Positions 36,595 through 46,326 are shown, counted from the first letter of the stretch. The stretch: 64,000 nt of DNA from Nocardioides sp. T2.26MG-1 (GCF_950101795.1 NZ_CATNLZ010000001.1:865132-929131), one strand, 5' to 3'. Notes: generated by a model not told the origin, from the letters alone. Translations and numbers: made by a program.

Positions 36595-37307
36595 GCGCCC
36601 ACCTCCGCCGCCGGTGCCGTCAGCCGCAGGAACGCCGCCTCGAGGGTCTCGCCGTACGCCGTGAGCTCGGCCATCGTCCCGTCGAACCGGAGCCGGCCCG
36701 CGCCGAGGATCACCACCCGGTCGACGCTCTGCGCCAGCTCGGCCAGCACGTGGCTGGACACCACCACCGTGCGACCCTCGGCCGCGAGGGAGCGCAACAG
36801 ACCACGCAGCCACGCCATGCCGGCCGGATCCAGCCCGTTCGCGGGCTCGTCCAGCACCAGCACCTCGGGGTCACCGAGGAGCGCGGTCGCCAGGCTGAGC
36901 CGCTGCCGCATGCCGAGGGAGTAGCCACCCACCCGGCGGCCGGCGGCGTCGGTGAGCCCCACCTGGTCGAGGACCTCGTCGACCCGTCGTTCGGGGATGT
37001 CGCCGAGCCGGGCCGCGAGCCGGAGGTGGTCCCGGCCGCGCCGCCCTGGATGGCATGCGCCGGACTCGAGCACCGCCCCGACGGTGCGCAGCGGCCTCGC
37101 CAGCTCGACGTACGGCCGGCCGTCGACCAGGGCCTGGCCGCCCGTCGGCCGGACCAGGCCGAGCGCGACCCGCAGGGTCGTGGACTTGCCGGCACCGTTG
37201 GGACCCAGGAAGCCGGTGACGCCCGGGACGAAGTCCGCGGTCAGGTCGTCGACGGCCCGGGTCGGTCCGAAACTCTTGCTGAGCGCGCGTAGCGCCACCT
37301 CGGTCAT
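36591..37307 (-). CDS. ABC transporter ATP-binding protein
   Basis: A 238-residue nucleotide-binding subunit. Walker A GPNGAGKST (35-43), signature YSLGMRQRL, Walker B VLVLDEPANGLDP and the H-loop SSHVLAEL are present. It is most similar to BcrA/NatA-type exporters. ATG at 37307 has AGGGAG upstream. Divergent from the histidine kinase gene, with a 173-bp shared promoter region. Confidence 0.92.
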   Translation of the reverse strand: MTEVALRALSKSFGPTRAVDDLTADFVPGVTGFLGPNGAGKSTTLRVALGLVRPTGGQALVDGRPYVELARPLRTVGAVLESGACHPGRRGRDHLRLAARLGDIPERRVDEVLDQVGLTDAAGRRVGGYSLGMRQRLSLATALLGDPEVLVLDEPANGLDPAGMAWLRGLLRSLAAEGRTVVVSSHVLAELAQSVDRVVILGAGRLRFDGTMAELTAYGETLEAAFLRLTAPAAEVGA

Positions 37308-37480
37308 GGGGGTCTCCCTCGGCTGTCGCGTCCGTCGGTCGGACGCGTCTCGAGCCTCCCGCCGGCCGGCCGCGAGCGCGTCCACCCGGCGCGGCAACCC
37401 GGACTGCCGCGGACGCGGTACGCCGCACCTACCACCGCCGACGGACGTACACCGGGGCTCCCGGGCCCTACCGTGGGGGC

Positions 37481-38668
37481 ATGACCCGAGTGCTGCGGTC
37501 TGCCTGGGGGCACGTGCAGCGACACCGCGGCCGGCACGCCGACATCGCGGTGGCCGCCCTGCTGCTCGTGGTGGTGCTCGTCACGACCGCCACCGACGCG
37601 GCGCGCGGTCCCGCCCTCGGCGTCGCGGAGCTCGTGGTCGCCGCGCTCGCGTGCGGGTCGCTGGTCCTGCGGCGCCGGCACCCGCTGCTCGTGCTCGGCA
37701 TCGCGACCGTGGCCGCGGAGACCTACCTGGCGCTGCTGCACGGTGACGGGGGCGACCTCGTCCTGGCGGCGCCGCTCATCGCGCTCTACACGCTCGCCGA
37801 GAGGACCGGGCGACGGCCCACCCTCGTCGTGGGCGGACTCGTGGTGCTGGTGCTCGGCGGCGTGCACGTGCTGATCAAGCCGGAGTCGTGGATCGGGTCG
37901 GAGAACATCGCGCTGGCGGCGCTCGGCGCCCTGGCCGTCGCCTCGGGCGACGCGTCCCGGCACCGGCGCGCGTACCTCGCCGAGGTGGAGGAGCGGGCGG
38001 CGCGCGCCGAGCGGGACCGGGAGCTGGAGGCCCGGACCCGGGTCACCGAGGAGCGCCTGCGCCTCGCCCGCGAGCTGCACGACGCGGTGGGACACCAGCT
38101 GGCCCTGGCCGCGGTGCAGGCCGGGGTGGCCGACCACGTGCTCGAGACGCAGCCCGGCGCGGCGCGCGATGCACTCGCCCACGTCCGCACCGCGTGCCGC
38201 GACGCCCTGACGGAGCTCCGGGCCACCGTGGGCCTGCTGCGCGCCGAGGACGGGTCGCGACCACCCGCGCCCTCGGTGGGGCTCGACGGGCTCGCCGACC
38301 TGGTCTCGGGGTTCGCCCGGTCGGGCCTGCAGATCGAGGAGCACCGCACCGGCCGGCAGCGGGCCCTTCCCCCGGCCGTCGACCTCACGGCGTACCGCGT
38401 CATCCAGGAGGCGCTCACCAACGCGAGCCGCCACGGCTGCGGGACGCACGTCGTGCTGCGCCTCGACTACGGCACCGACGCCATCGAGCTGCTGGTGGAG
38501 AACCCCGTCGAGGCGGGGGCCCAGGCGCCGAGCACCGCCGGCCACGGGATCGTCGGCATGCGCGAGCGGGTCGCCGCCCTCGGCGGCAGCCTCGAGGCGG
38601 GTCCGGACCGGCGCGGGGCGTTCCGGGTGGCGGCCCGGCTGCCGCTGGACGTCCGGAGCGTCGCCTGA
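37481..38668 (+). CDS. Sensor histidine kinase (HisKA_3 type)
   Basis: A 395-residue membrane kinase of the NarL/DesK class. The N-terminal half has about five hydrophobic segments (24-150) without a large external loop, suggesting sensing within the membrane. The phospho-acceptor box is LARELHDAVGHQLA (His200), and the ATPase domain has VIQEALTNASRHG and GHGIVGMRERVAALGG. A TACCGT hexamer lies 6 nt before the ATG. The likely target is the divergent ABC exporter. Confidence 0.92.
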   Translation: MTRVLRSAWGHVQRHRGRHADIAVAALLLVVVLVTTATDAARGPALGVAELVVAALACGSLVLRRRHPLLVLGIATVAAETYLALLHGDGGDLVLAAPLIALYTLAERTGRRPTLVVGGLVVLVLGGVHVLIKPESWIGSENIALAALGALAVASGDASRHRRAYLAEVEERAARAERDRELEARTRVTEERLRLARELHDAVGHQLALAAVQAGVADHVLETQPGAARDALAHVRTACRDALTELRATVGLLRAEDGSRPPAPSVGLDGLADLVSGFARSGLQIEEHRTGRQRALPPAVDLTAYRVIQEALTNASRHGCGTHVVLRLDYGTDAIELLVENPVEAGAQAPSTAGHGIVGMRERVAALGGSLEAGPDRRGAFRVAARLPLDVRSVA

Positions 38669-39387
38669 TGATCCGGGTCCTGCTCGCCGACGACCAACCG
38701 CTGATCCGCAACGGGCTGCGGGTGCTGATCGACTCCGAGCCCGACCTCGAGGTCGTCGGCGAGGCCGGTGACGGGTGTGAGGTCGTCGAGCTCGCCCGGG
38801 CAACCCGCCCCGACGTCGTGCTGATGGACATCCGGATGCCGGGCGTCGACGGCATCGAGGCGACTCGCCGGATCGTCGCGGACCCGGACCTGGTGGACAC
38901 CCGGGTGCTGGTGCTGACGACGTTCGAGGTCGAGGAGCACGTCTTCGAGGCGCTGCGCAGCGGGGCGAGCGGGTTCCTGGGCAAGACGGTGGAGCCCGGG
39001 GAGCTGCTGGCCGGGATCCGGGTGGTGCACCGCGGCGAGGCGCTGCTCTCCCCGGCGGCCACGACGAGCGTGGTCGCCCGCTTCCTCCGGCTGCCCGAGC
39101 CCGGCCCCGTCGGCGACCCGGAGCTCCTGTCGCCGCTGACGCCCCGCGAGCGGGAGATCGTGGGTCACGTCGCCGACGGGCTCACCAACGACGAGATCGC
39201 CCGCCGGCTGGTGCTGAGCCCGGCGACCGTGAAGACCCACGTCAACCGAGCGATGACGAAGCTCGGCGTACGGGACCGGGCCCAGCTTGTGGTCCTGGCC
39301 TACCGGTGCGGTCTCGTCGGGAACCGGCCGGAGACCGGCCCGCTGGGCTCCAGCGGGCCGGCGTCCGGCCTCGAGCGTCCGCGCTAG
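38668..39387 (+). CDS. LuxR-family response regulator
   Basis: The partner of the histidine kinase; ATG overlaps its stop by one base. The 239-residue protein has a receiver domain (phosphorylated Asp54 in VVLMDIRMPG, Lys in LGKTVEPGEL) and a C-terminal LuxR helix-turn-helix (LTPREREIVGHVADGLTNDEIARRLVLSPATVKTHVNRAMTKLGVRDRAQLV). It ends 4 bp from the convergent metalloprotease gene. Confidence 0.93.
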   Translation: MIRVLLADDQPLIRNGLRVLIDSEPDLEVVGEAGDGCEVVELARATRPDVVLMDIRMPGVDGIEATRRIVADPDLVDTRVLVLTTFEVEEHVFEALRSGASGFLGKTVEPGELLAGIRVVHRGEALLSPAATTSVVARFLRLPEPGPVGDPELLSPLTPREREIVGHVADGLTNDEIARRLVLSPATVKTHVNRAMTKLGVRDRAQLVVLAYRCGLVGNRPETGPLGSSGPASGLERPR

Positions 39388-39391
39388 GGTC

Positions 39392-42300
39392 CTAGAACCG
39401 GAACCGGTCGACGTACGCGCGGCCCTCGAGCACCACGAGCCGGAGCCGGTGCTTGCCCGCGCCCAGTCCGCGCAGGGTCTTGTGGAAGGCGAGCGCCGGT
39501 GTCCGGTTCAGGTTGTGGAAGCTGATCGTGCCGACCCGGCGGCCGTCGACGATGAGCTTGGCCTTGCCGCCGTGGACCGAGCGGCCGAAGAACACGTCGG
39601 CGCGCGGGCCGGTCACCGTCAGCGCCATCGTGTCGCGGCCGGGACCGCGTCCGGCGTTGTCGCAGTAGCGCCCCCAGCGGTCGGACCGTACGACGCGCCA
39701 GCTGCCGTGCCGGGCGACCTTGGCCGAGCCGCAGCCGACCGTGGTCCGAGCGCCGGGGCCCTGGCCGGGTCCGGTCGGGTCGCCGGTGACCCGGACCGTC
39801 ACGGTGTCGGCGTCGGTCGCGCCCTCGGGGTCGGTCACCAGGAGGGTGACGTCGTAGGTGCCCGGCTTGTCGAAGGCGTGCCGCACGGTCATGCCGACCG
39901 CGTCCTTGCGCGACCCGCCGTCACCGAAGTCCCACGTGTACTGCAGGTCGCCGGGGGTCTCGACGTCGGTGCTGCCCGAACCGGAGAACACGATCCGGTC
40001 CCCGGTGCTCGCCGCGGTCCTCGAGGCGCGGGCCTTCGCTGTGGGCGCGGTGTTCGCCGGCGGGGCCGGCTCGGGAACGTACCCGTAGTTGAAGACGCCG
40101 CAGCCCGAGCCCATGGTGAACGTCACCGCGCCGGTCAGGTTGCCGTCCGAGGCGGCCGGACCGAGGTCCGTGCCGGACATCGAGTCGACGTGGAAGCCGA
40201 GGCAGCCGTAGCCGAACTCCCAGTTCCCGGACGTGCTCGAGGGGTCCTCGTAGTTGTCGACGTGCGGCTTCGCCGCCGCGTCGGAGTACGACGCCCTGGC
40301 CGGCGCGGCCGTGAACGCCGCGTCGTTCAGGTCGGGCGTGGAGCTGCCGGGCTCGGGGGTCGAGTCCAGCGGCGACTGGGCCGGCGGGTCGTCGGTGCCG
40401 GCGTTGCCGTAGCCGTGCGCCTCGTCGGTGTAGGAGAGGTAGAGGCCCGGCTCCCACCCGATCGGGTCGCGGTCGATCTGGCCGTGGCCGTCGAGGTCGA
40501 AGCCGGAGCGGTCGCGCATCTCGAGGTAGTAGGCGTGGTCCTGCACGGACTCGGCGCCCGCCTGGAGGTACTTCCACCCTTGGGTGCACTGCTGCGCGGT
40601 CGTCAGGTCCTCGCGGCAGCCGCCGTTGAAGAACCGTGCGTCGTCAGGTCCGCCGTCCTTCTCGAGGTCGGTCTGGAGCAGGACCTGCTCGCCCGACGGC
40701 GTCGTGGCGGTGACCTTGAGGTCGTCGATGAACCAGCCCGGCCGGGCCAGGCCCGGGTCGGTCGCATAGCTGAACCGCAGCGCGCCGTTCGGCTTGCCGG
40801 CGAGGTCGCTGATGTCGTAGCTGTCCGAGACGAACACCGCGTCGGGGGTCTCGCCGAGCTTGCGGTCGGTGACCTCGCTGCCGGCGGCGTACGAGCCGCT
40901 GGTCCCGGTCAGGCCGTTGTCGTACTTGGCCTGGCAGTTGTTCTGGTTGGGGTTGCCGGCCAGCGGGTCGGTGTTGGACGTCGTGAAGCCCTTGTCCGAG
41001 GGGTGCGAGGCGTAGGTCTTGCCGCCGTCGGTGGTCGTCAGGACGAAGCCGTAGTCGTAGTCCCACTCGATGTCCCAGCTGGACTTGAACGAGAGCGTGA
41101 CCTTGCTGCCCGCCGGGAGCGTCGCGAGCGCCGGGATGGACAGGTCCAGGTTGTGGCCGCCGTCGGGCGCGCATCCGAAGTCGTTGCCCGAGCCGGACCA
41201 CCAGGCGTGGGTCTTGGTGGCCTTCTCCCCGCTGTCGAACGCGGCCGGGTCGAGCAGCTGCCGTCCGGGGAGCTTGGCGACGAACATCTGGGAGTTGTGC
41301 ACGGTGCCGTCGACGCCGTTGGTCAGCGTGTACGGCGTGCCGTCAGGCCGGCGCCAGTGGATCGTGCCGGTGTCCTGCTTGGAGTCGGTCATCTCGGGCA
41401 CGGTGCGCGTCGTCCCGGGTGCGAGCACCTCGGGGACCACCCAGCCGAGCTCCTGACGGGAGTAGGCGTCCATGTTCTGCGACTTGTCGGTGGCCATCAG
41501 GTTCCAGTCGCCGTAGGTCTCCCGGCTGCCGGTGGAGTAGAAGTCGGGCAGGCCGAGGGAGTGGCCGTACTCGTGGGAGATGACCGAGGCCTTGTCGATC
41601 GCGGTCTCCGGGTTGACGTTGTAGGGACCCACCCGGACGAAGACCTTGAGGGCGTCACCCTTGTCGGCGGTGGTCATGGTCTTGCGGCCGGCGTCGGTGT
41701 ACCAGAGCGGCCGACCCTCGAGGTCCTTGAGCTGGTCGTCGGTGGTGTAGCCGGGGAGGCCGGTGTCCGGGTCGGTGTAGTAGTACTCCAGCGAGGACGA
41801 GTGCGGCCAGACGTTGTCGTAGGGCAGGTCGGTGTAGTCGCAGCCGGCGACGGAGAGCTGGGAGGAGCCGTTGCCGCCGCAGCCGGCGAAGACCGCCATG
41901 AAGAAGTCGACCACGCCGTCCTTGTCGGTGTCGTAGTCGGAGTAGTCGATCTCCGGGTCGGCGATCGCGGCGGCGTCGTACACGAGCTTGCCGGCGGGAC
42001 CGCAGCCGGAGTCGATGCTCTGCAGGGCTCCGACGCCGGCGAGCGCGCCGATGAGTGCGGAGCCGTTGGCGTCGTCGCCGTAGTAGTCGGTGCTGCCTGG
42101 CAGGTTGTAGATGCCGTCGGTGATCCGCTCCGGGTAGACGGGCGTGCCCTGGGCCGGGATCGGCGAGTCGGCGAAGGTCAGTCCGTGGCAGGTCTGCCCG
42201 GCCTGGAGCTTGGTGAAGTCGAAGCCGCCGTCGTAGGCGAAGTCCTTGTGGTCGATCCCGGCCGAGGGCACCGTGCCCTCGGGGAACAGCTGACCGAGCG

Positions 42301-43015
42301 ACATCTCCTGGTAGAGGTTGAACGTCGACCCCGCGTTGGCCGGGTCGTTGATCACGGACTCGAGGGAGTCTCCGGTGTGGCCGGCCTGGTAGCTGCGGTC
42401 GGTGTACTGCACCGGGACGACGGGGAAGGGGCGGTCGCCGTACCGCGCGGTGTCGTAGACGTCCGACGGCGGGATCACCTTCGGCCCGTGGCTGGTCGCG
42501 CTCTTCGAGGTGGTGCCGACGCTCACGAGCGCGGTCGTGGAGATGTCGCGCCAGACGATCTCGGGGTTCTGGGCGGTGGTGTCGGCCACGCTCTCGAGGA
42601 CCAGGGTCTTGGTCTGGCCGGCGAGCACCGGCGGGACGGCCCAGATCACGCTCGTCCCGTCGGAGGCGATCGCCGCACCGGAGCCGGCGTCCGTGATCGT
42701 CGAGCCCTCGGGTGCCGTGACGGTCACGGTGGCGCCGGACACCGGCGCGGCGCTCGTGTTGGTGACGATGATCCGGGAGGGGTAGGTGTCGCCGGGCTTC
42801 ACCCAGCCGACGGAGGAGACGAAGCTGTTCTCGACCTCGAGGCCGCCGACCGTCACGGTGCTGACGGCCGGGGCGGCGGGCGGGGCGGCCGCGGCGCGAG
42901 CGGCCGGTGCGGCCGAGGCCGCGCTCGGGAGGAGCGCCGCGGAGAGTCCGGTGGTGACGGTGACGGCGAGTGCGGCGGTGATCGCCGCGGTGCGCCAGGT
43001 TCGCAGGTGTGTCAT
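39392..43015 (-). CDS. Secreted M6 family (immune inhibitor A-like) metalloprotease with PKD domain
   Basis: A large exported zinc protease of 1207 residues. A Sec signal peptide (about 1-36, ending AASAAPAARA) precedes a DUF11-like beta domain (about 60-160). The M6 domain carries HEYGHSLGLPDFY with zinc ligands at 481-485, preceded by acidic FMAVFAGCGGNGS-type segments. Further C-terminal is a beta-rich region, a PKD domain (about 985-1078, with WDFGDGGS), and a final module with VGCGSAKVARHGSW and HRLRLVVLEGRAYVDRFRF. Likely degrades external protein for nutrition or defence. ATG at 43015 gives the signal peptide at the true N-terminus. Confidence 0.9.
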   Translation of the reverse strand: MTHLRTWRTAAITAALAVTVTTGLSAALLPSAASAAPAARAAAAPPAAPAVSTVTVGGLEVENSFVSSVGWVKPGDTYPSRIIVTNTSAAPVSGATVTVTAPEGSTITDAGSGAAIASDGTSVIWAVPPVLAGQTKTLVLESVADTTAQNPEIVWRDISTTALVSVGTTSKSATSHGPKVIPPSDVYDTARYGDRPFPVVPVQYTDRSYQAGHTGDSLESVINDPANAGSTFNLYQEMSLGQLFPEGTVPSAGIDHKDFAYDGGFDFTKLQAGQTCHGLTFADSPIPAQGTPVYPERITDGIYNLPGSTDYYGDDANGSALIGALAGVGALQSIDSGCGPAGKLVYDAAAIADPEIDYSDYDTDKDGVVDFFMAVFAGCGGNGSSQLSVAGCDYTDLPYDNVWPHSSSLEYYYTDPDTGLPGYTTDDQLKDLEGRPLWYTDAGRKTMTTADKGDALKVFVRVGPYNVNPETAIDKASVISHEYGHSLGLPDFYSTGSRETYGDWNLMATDKSQNMDAYSRQELGWVVPEVLAPGTTRTVPEMTDSKQDTGTIHWRRPDGTPYTLTNGVDGTVHNSQMFVAKLPGRQLLDPAAFDSGEKATKTHAWWSGSGNDFGCAPDGGHNLDLSIPALATLPAGSKVTLSFKSSWDIEWDYDYGFVLTTTDGGKTYASHPSDKGFTTSNTDPLAGNPNQNNCQAKYDNGLTGTSGSYAAGSEVTDRKLGETPDAVFVSDSYDISDLAGKPNGALRFSYATDPGLARPGWFIDDLKVTATTPSGEQVLLQTDLEKDGGPDDARFFNGGCREDLTTAQQCTQGWKYLQAGAESVQDHAYYLEMRDRSGFDLDGHGQIDRDPIGWEPGLYLSYTDEAHGYGNAGTDDPPAQSPLDSTPEPGSSTPDLNDAAFTAAPARASYSDAAAKPHVDNYEDPSSTSGNWEFGYGCLGFHVDSMSGTDLGPAASDGNLTGAVTFTMGSGCGVFNYGYVPEPAPPANTAPTAKARASRTAASTGDRIVFSGSGSTDVETPGDLQYTWDFGDGGSRKDAVGMTVRHAFDKPGTYDVTLLVTDPEGATDADTVTVRVTGDPTGPGQGPGARTTVGCGSAKVARHGSWRVVRSDRWGRYCDNAGRGPGRDTMALTVTGPRADVFFGRSVHGGKAKLIVDGRRVGTISFHNLNRTPALAFHKTLRGLGAGKHRLRLVVLEGRAYVDRFRF

Positions 43016-43119
43016 GGGTGGACGCAATCTCGGGAGGGGTCGCGGGTTGGCGACGCGGTGCCACCCCAACGACGGCCCGGCCGCAGTGGTTACGAGCCGT
43101 GCCCCACGTCCGGTTCGCC

Positions 43120-43180
43120 GTCGAGACACCAGGAATGGCTGTGACCGGGCTGGGCCCGCAGCCATCTCAGGTGTTTCGAC
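43120..43180. repeat. Long palindromic repeat, copy 1
   Basis: Arms of 22 bp (43120-43141 starting GTCGAGACACC, and 43159-43180 ending GTGTTTCGAC) can pair with three or four mismatches, enclosing a GC-rich loop. The right arm contains the stop codon of the adjacent AbiEi/DUF559-like gene. A second copy lies on the other side of that gene. Confidence 0.8.
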
Positions 43181-44180
43181 GGGCCCGGGCCGCGTCCCGG
43201 CGGTCCAGGATCTCGTCCAGCGACGGGGAGGTGGGCGCACCGACGACCCACCGACGGGTCAGCAGCCGAGCCCGCTCCGCGGCCTGCTGCATGCGCCGGA
43301 CGACCCGATGCGGCTCGCGCAGGTCGCGGCCGACGACCTCGACGTACTCCAGGCCGACGTCGCGCAGGTCCGCCTCGCGCGCGATGTCGCTCTCGTGGCG
43401 GTCGATGTCCCGGTGGTCGGCGCCGGCGTACTCGCCGACGACGCCACGCGCCGGGTCGAGCAGGTCGGGCACGGCGACCGGCCGGCCGTCCAGGTCGAAC
43501 ACAGGCCGGTTGCAGAGCGGCCGGCCCCATCCGGCGTCGCGCTCCCAGATGAGCCGGAACCGGTCCTCCTGCGGTGACCGGCAGCCCTCGACGGCAAGCT
43601 CGACCGCCTCGCGGACCATCCGGACGTCGCGGTACCAGCGCCTGGTCGCGGCGTACAGCCGCATCCGCTTCACCGACGTGAGCCGGGCTGCGCAGGCCGA
43701 GCCCACCGCGACCGCCATCTCGCGGACCTCCCCGATCCGGCGCATCTCGTCGAACAACGCGCGCTCCACGGTCGCGCAGCGGATGCCGTGGACCACGACG
43801 ACCTCGTCCGGTGGGATCCGGTCCTCGACCACCTGGATCCCGTCCCGGCTGCGGAGCCGGCCGCCGTTGCCGGCGATCGGGACCGGGAGCCGGGTGCAAC
43901 CGTCGCGCGCGAGCCCGTCGAAGAACGCCGCGCCGTGCAGCCGCAGCGCCGCCCAGCCGGTCACCACGGCGTGCTCGCCGCCCCTGGCCGCGGCCTCGAG
44001 GATGCGCTGCTCGACCAGGTCGTCGCCGACGGTGGCCGGTACGACGAGCCCGGGCGAGGTGATCCGCCAGTGGGGACCGCGCGCCTGGCCACGGGTCGGG
44101 CCGGCTCGTCCGGTCGGGTCGATGCGGACCGGCACGACGAGGCCGCTGACCGGCGGCGCGATCGGGTCCCAGCGATGCAT
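43167..44180 (-). CDS. AbiEi-like N-terminal plus DUF559/Vsr-like C-terminal protein
   Basis: A 337-residue protein with no firm function. The N-terminal part (ITSPGLVVPATVGDDLVEQRILEAAARGGEHAVVTGWAALRLHGAAFF) resembles the winged-helix/AbiEi-like region of solitary type IV antitoxin-like proteins common in Nocardioides. The C-terminal third (VFDLDGRPVAVPDLLDPARGVVGEYAGADHRD...DLRDVGLEYVEVVGRDL) has the spacing of DUF559/Vsr-like endonuclease folds, with Asp, Glu and His of the core retained. No toxin gene is adjacent. It is bracketed by two palindromic repeats and its stop lies inside one of them. Confidence 0.75.
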   Translation of the reverse strand: MHRWDPIAPPVSGLVVPVRIDPTGRAGPTRGQARGPHWRITSPGLVVPATVGDDLVEQRILEAAARGGEHAVVTGWAALRLHGAAFFDGLARDGCTRLPVPIAGNGGRLRSRDGIQVVEDRIPPDEVVVVHGIRCATVERALFDEMRRIGEVREMAVAVGSACAARLTSVKRMRLYAATRRWYRDVRMVREAVELAVEGCRSPQEDRFRLIWERDAGWGRPLCNRPVFDLDGRPVAVPDLLDPARGVVGEYAGADHRDIDRHESDIAREADLRDVGLEYVEVVGRDLREPHRVVRRMQQAAERARLLTRRWVVGAPTSPSLDEILDRRDAARARRNT

Positions 44181-44243
44181 GCCGGATGGCCTGCCCGCCG
44201 TACCTGTGGAGGAACCACCGGCCGGGGCTGGCTGTGGACGAGT

Positions 44244-44305
44244 GTCGAGACACCAGAAATGGCTGCCGGGACCGGGGTCCTGACAGCCATTCTGGGTGTC
44301 TCGAC
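44244..44305. repeat. Long palindromic repeat, copy 2
   Basis: Arms 44244-44265 (GTCGAGACACCAGAAATGGC...) and 44284-44305 (...GGTGTCTCGAC) pair over 22 bp with two mismatches around an 18-nt GC-rich loop. The arm sequence is nearly the same as in the copy at 43120-43180. It lies between the AbiEi/DUF559-like gene and the inositol-phosphate synthase gene. Confidence 0.8.
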
Positions 44306-44348
44306 GGTCTCCGCGTCAGCGGAGGACCGCATCAAGCTGCGGAGAGAG

Positions 44349-45434
44349 TCACTCCTCGCCCTTGATGAAGGCCTCGACGCGGCGGCGACCCTCGTCGTCG
44401 GGGAGCTGCACCGGCGGGGACTTCATCAGGTACGACGACGCCGAGATGATCGGGCCACCGAGGCCGCGGTCCTTGGCGATCTTCGCGGCGCGGATCGCGT
44501 CGATGATGATGCCGGCCGAGTTGGGGGAGTCCCAGACCTCGAGCTTGTACTCCATGTTCAGCGGGACGTCGCCGAACGCGCGACCCTCGAGGCGGACGTA
44601 GGCCCACTTGCGGTCGTCGAGCCACTGGACGTAGTCCGAGGGGCCGATGTGCACGTTGCGGTCGGAGACCTTGTTGGCCAGCTCGCCCTTGAGGTTGGAG
44701 GTGACCGACTGGGTCTTGGAGACCTTCTTGGACTCCAGGCGCTCGCGCTCGAGCATGTTCTTGAAGTCCATGTTGCCGCCGACGTTGAGCTGGTAGGTGC
44801 GGTCCAGCGCCACGCCGCGGTCTTCGAAGAGCTTCGCGATCACGCGGTGGGTGATCGTCGCGCCGATCTGGGACTTGATGTCGTCACCGACGATCGGGAT
44901 GCCGGCGTCCTCGAACTTCTTGGCCCACTCCGGGTCGGAGGCGATGAACACGGGCAGTGCGTTGACGAACGCCACACCGGCGTCGATGCAGCACTGGGCG
45001 TAGAACTTGTCGGCCTCCTCGGATCCCACCGGCAGGTAGGAGACGAGCACGTCGGCCTGGGTGTCCTTGAGGACCTGGACGATGTCGACCGGCTCGGCGC
45101 CCGACTCCTCGATGGTCTGGCGGTAGTACTTGCCGAGGCCGTCGAGGGTGTGACCGCGCTGGACGTCGATCCCGAGCGTGGGGACCTCGGCGATCTTGAT
45201 GGTGTTGTTCTCGGAGGCGTTGATGGCCTCGGAGAGGTCCTTGCCGACCTTCTTGTCGTCGACGTCGAACGCCGCGACGAACTCCACGTCGCGCACGTGG
45301 TAGTCGCCGAACATCACGTGCATCAGGCCGGGCACCGTTCCCGTCGGGTCGGCGTCCCGGTAGTAGTGCACACCCTGGACCAGGGAGGAGGCGCAGTTGC
45401 CCACTCCCACGATTGCTACACGAACCGAACCCAT
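44349..45434 (-). CDS. ino1: Inositol-3-phosphate synthase
   Basis: Converts glucose 6-phosphate to 1L-myo-inositol 3-phosphate using NAD, the first step to phosphatidylinositol lipids and mycothiol. The 361-residue protein has the NAD motif [14 protein letters not shown], the catalytic core [28 protein letters not shown], and [26 protein letters not shown], all typical of the actinobacterial Ino1. ATG with AAGGAA upstream. The gene follows a padR gene by 59 bp, as in M. tuberculosis (Rv0046c-Rv0047c). Confidence 0.97.
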   Translation of the reverse strand: MGSVRVAIVGVGNCASSLVQGVHYYRDADPTGTVPGLMHVMFGDYHVRDVEFVAAFDVDDKKVGKDLSEAINASENNTIKIAEVPTLGIDVQRGHTLDGLGKYYRQTIEESGAEPVDIVQVLKDTQADVLVSYLPVGSEEADKFYAQCCIDAGVAFVNALPVFIASDPEWAKKFEDAGIPIVGDDIKSQIGATITHRVIAKLFEDRGVALDRTYQLNVGGNMDFKNMLERERLESKKVSKTQSVTSNLKGELANKVSDRNVHIGPSDYVQWLDDRKWAYVRLEGRAFGDVPLNMEYKLEVWDSPNSAGIIIDAIRAAKIAKDRGLGGPIISASSYLMKSPPVQLPDDEGRRRVEAFIKGEE

Positions 45435-45493
45435 CGGGCTGTTCCTTTCCGTCGTCCGCCACGGTGGTCGGACTGCTCGTCTGAGGCGAGGCG

Positions 45494-46153
45494 CTACTTC
45501 TGGCCGCTGACCTCGGGGGGCTGCACCGCGGCTGGTTCGGCCGCGGCGGTGGTGGCGGGCTCGACGGAGCCGCCGCTGGAGGTGCTGGTGTTGCTGGCTC
45601 TGGTGCTGCCGGGGTCGCCGCTGCGCTCGGCATTGATCAGGTCCGAGAGCCACCGGACCTCACGCTCGACCGACTCGACGCCGTGACGCTGGAGCTCGAC
45701 GGCGTACCGGTCGACCTCCTTCTGGGTCATCGACAGCTGGCTCTGCACGCGCTCGAGCCGCTCCTGGAGGCGGGTACGACGTCCCTCGAGGACGCGCAGC
45801 CGGATCTCCATGTCGGTGCGGCTGAAGAACGCGAACCGGATGTCGAAGTTGTCGTCCTCCCACGCGGTGGGACCGACCTCGGTCATCAGGCGCTCGAACT
45901 CACGCTGCCCGGACTCCGTGAGCTGGTAGACGATCCGCGGGCGCCGGGTCACCGGCGTCAGCGTGGTGGTGGCCTCCTCGATGAGGGCGCCGCGAAGCAT
46001 CTTCTTCAAGGTGGGGTAGAGCGACCCGTAGGAGAGAACCCGACCCCATCCGAGCATGAGGTTCAGCCTCTTGCGGAGCTCGTAGCCGTGCATGGGTCCC
46101 TCGTGCAGCAGTCCGAGGACTGCGAGCTCGATGGTCTCCGCACGACGTGCCAT
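45494..46153 (-). CDS. PadR family transcriptional regulator
   Basis: A 219-residue regulator with an N-terminal winged helix ([50 protein letters not shown]) and a C-terminal coiled-coil region (about 120-165, [31 protein letters not shown]), followed by a Thr/Ser/Ala-rich tail. It is the counterpart of Rv0047c, co-located with ino1. ATG at 46153 lies 7 nt after a TACGAT hexamer that is part of a palindrome, suggesting a leaderless, self-regulated message. Confidence 0.9.
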   Translation of the reverse strand: MARRAETIELAVLGLLHEGPMHGYELRKRLNLMLGWGRVLSYGSLYPTLKKMLRGALIEEATTTLTPVTRRPRIVYQLTESGQREFERLMTEVGPTAWEDDNFDIRFAFFSRTDMEIRLRVLEGRRTRLQERLERVQSQLSMTQKEVDRYAVELQRHGVESVEREVRWLSDLINAERSGDPGSTRASNTSTSSGGSVEPATTAAAEPAAVQPPEVSGQK

Positions 46154-46159
46154 GCGACC

Positions 46160-46172
46160 TATCGTAGCGATA
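46160..46172. promoter_or_regulatory. Probable PadR operator over its own -10 element
   Basis: TATCG-CTA-CGATA (minus strand), a 13-bp dyad containing the hexamer TACGAT that ends 7 nt before the padR start codon. Binding here would block padR-ino1 transcription. Confidence 0.55.
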
Positions 46173-46326
46173 TATCCACGCGTTGCGAATCCGCTATCGG
46201 TACGACGTGCGCATGAGACCTCGCTCACGCCCTTCCCCGTGGCATCTTGGGCGGCGCGGGCGCCACCCGTACGCTGACCGGGATCATCTGCACCGATCTC
46301 GACCCCGACCCGCGGAGCCAACGACT

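Noticed and set aside
39287..43144. 1285-codon plus-strand frame opposite the M6 metalloprotease
   Set aside because: Val/Gly/Arg-rich composition with no motif, fully antisense to a gene with a signal peptide and catalytic site.
43167..44180. Complete AbiE-type toxin-antitoxin pair
   Set aside because: Only the antitoxin-like half is seen; no nucleotidyltransferase (AbiEii) gene is adjacent on either strand.
46183..46326. Upstream extension of ponA
   Set aside because: It reaches into the divergent padR promoter region and adds an Arg/His-rich stretch; GTG at 46327 gives the usual cytoplasmic tail.
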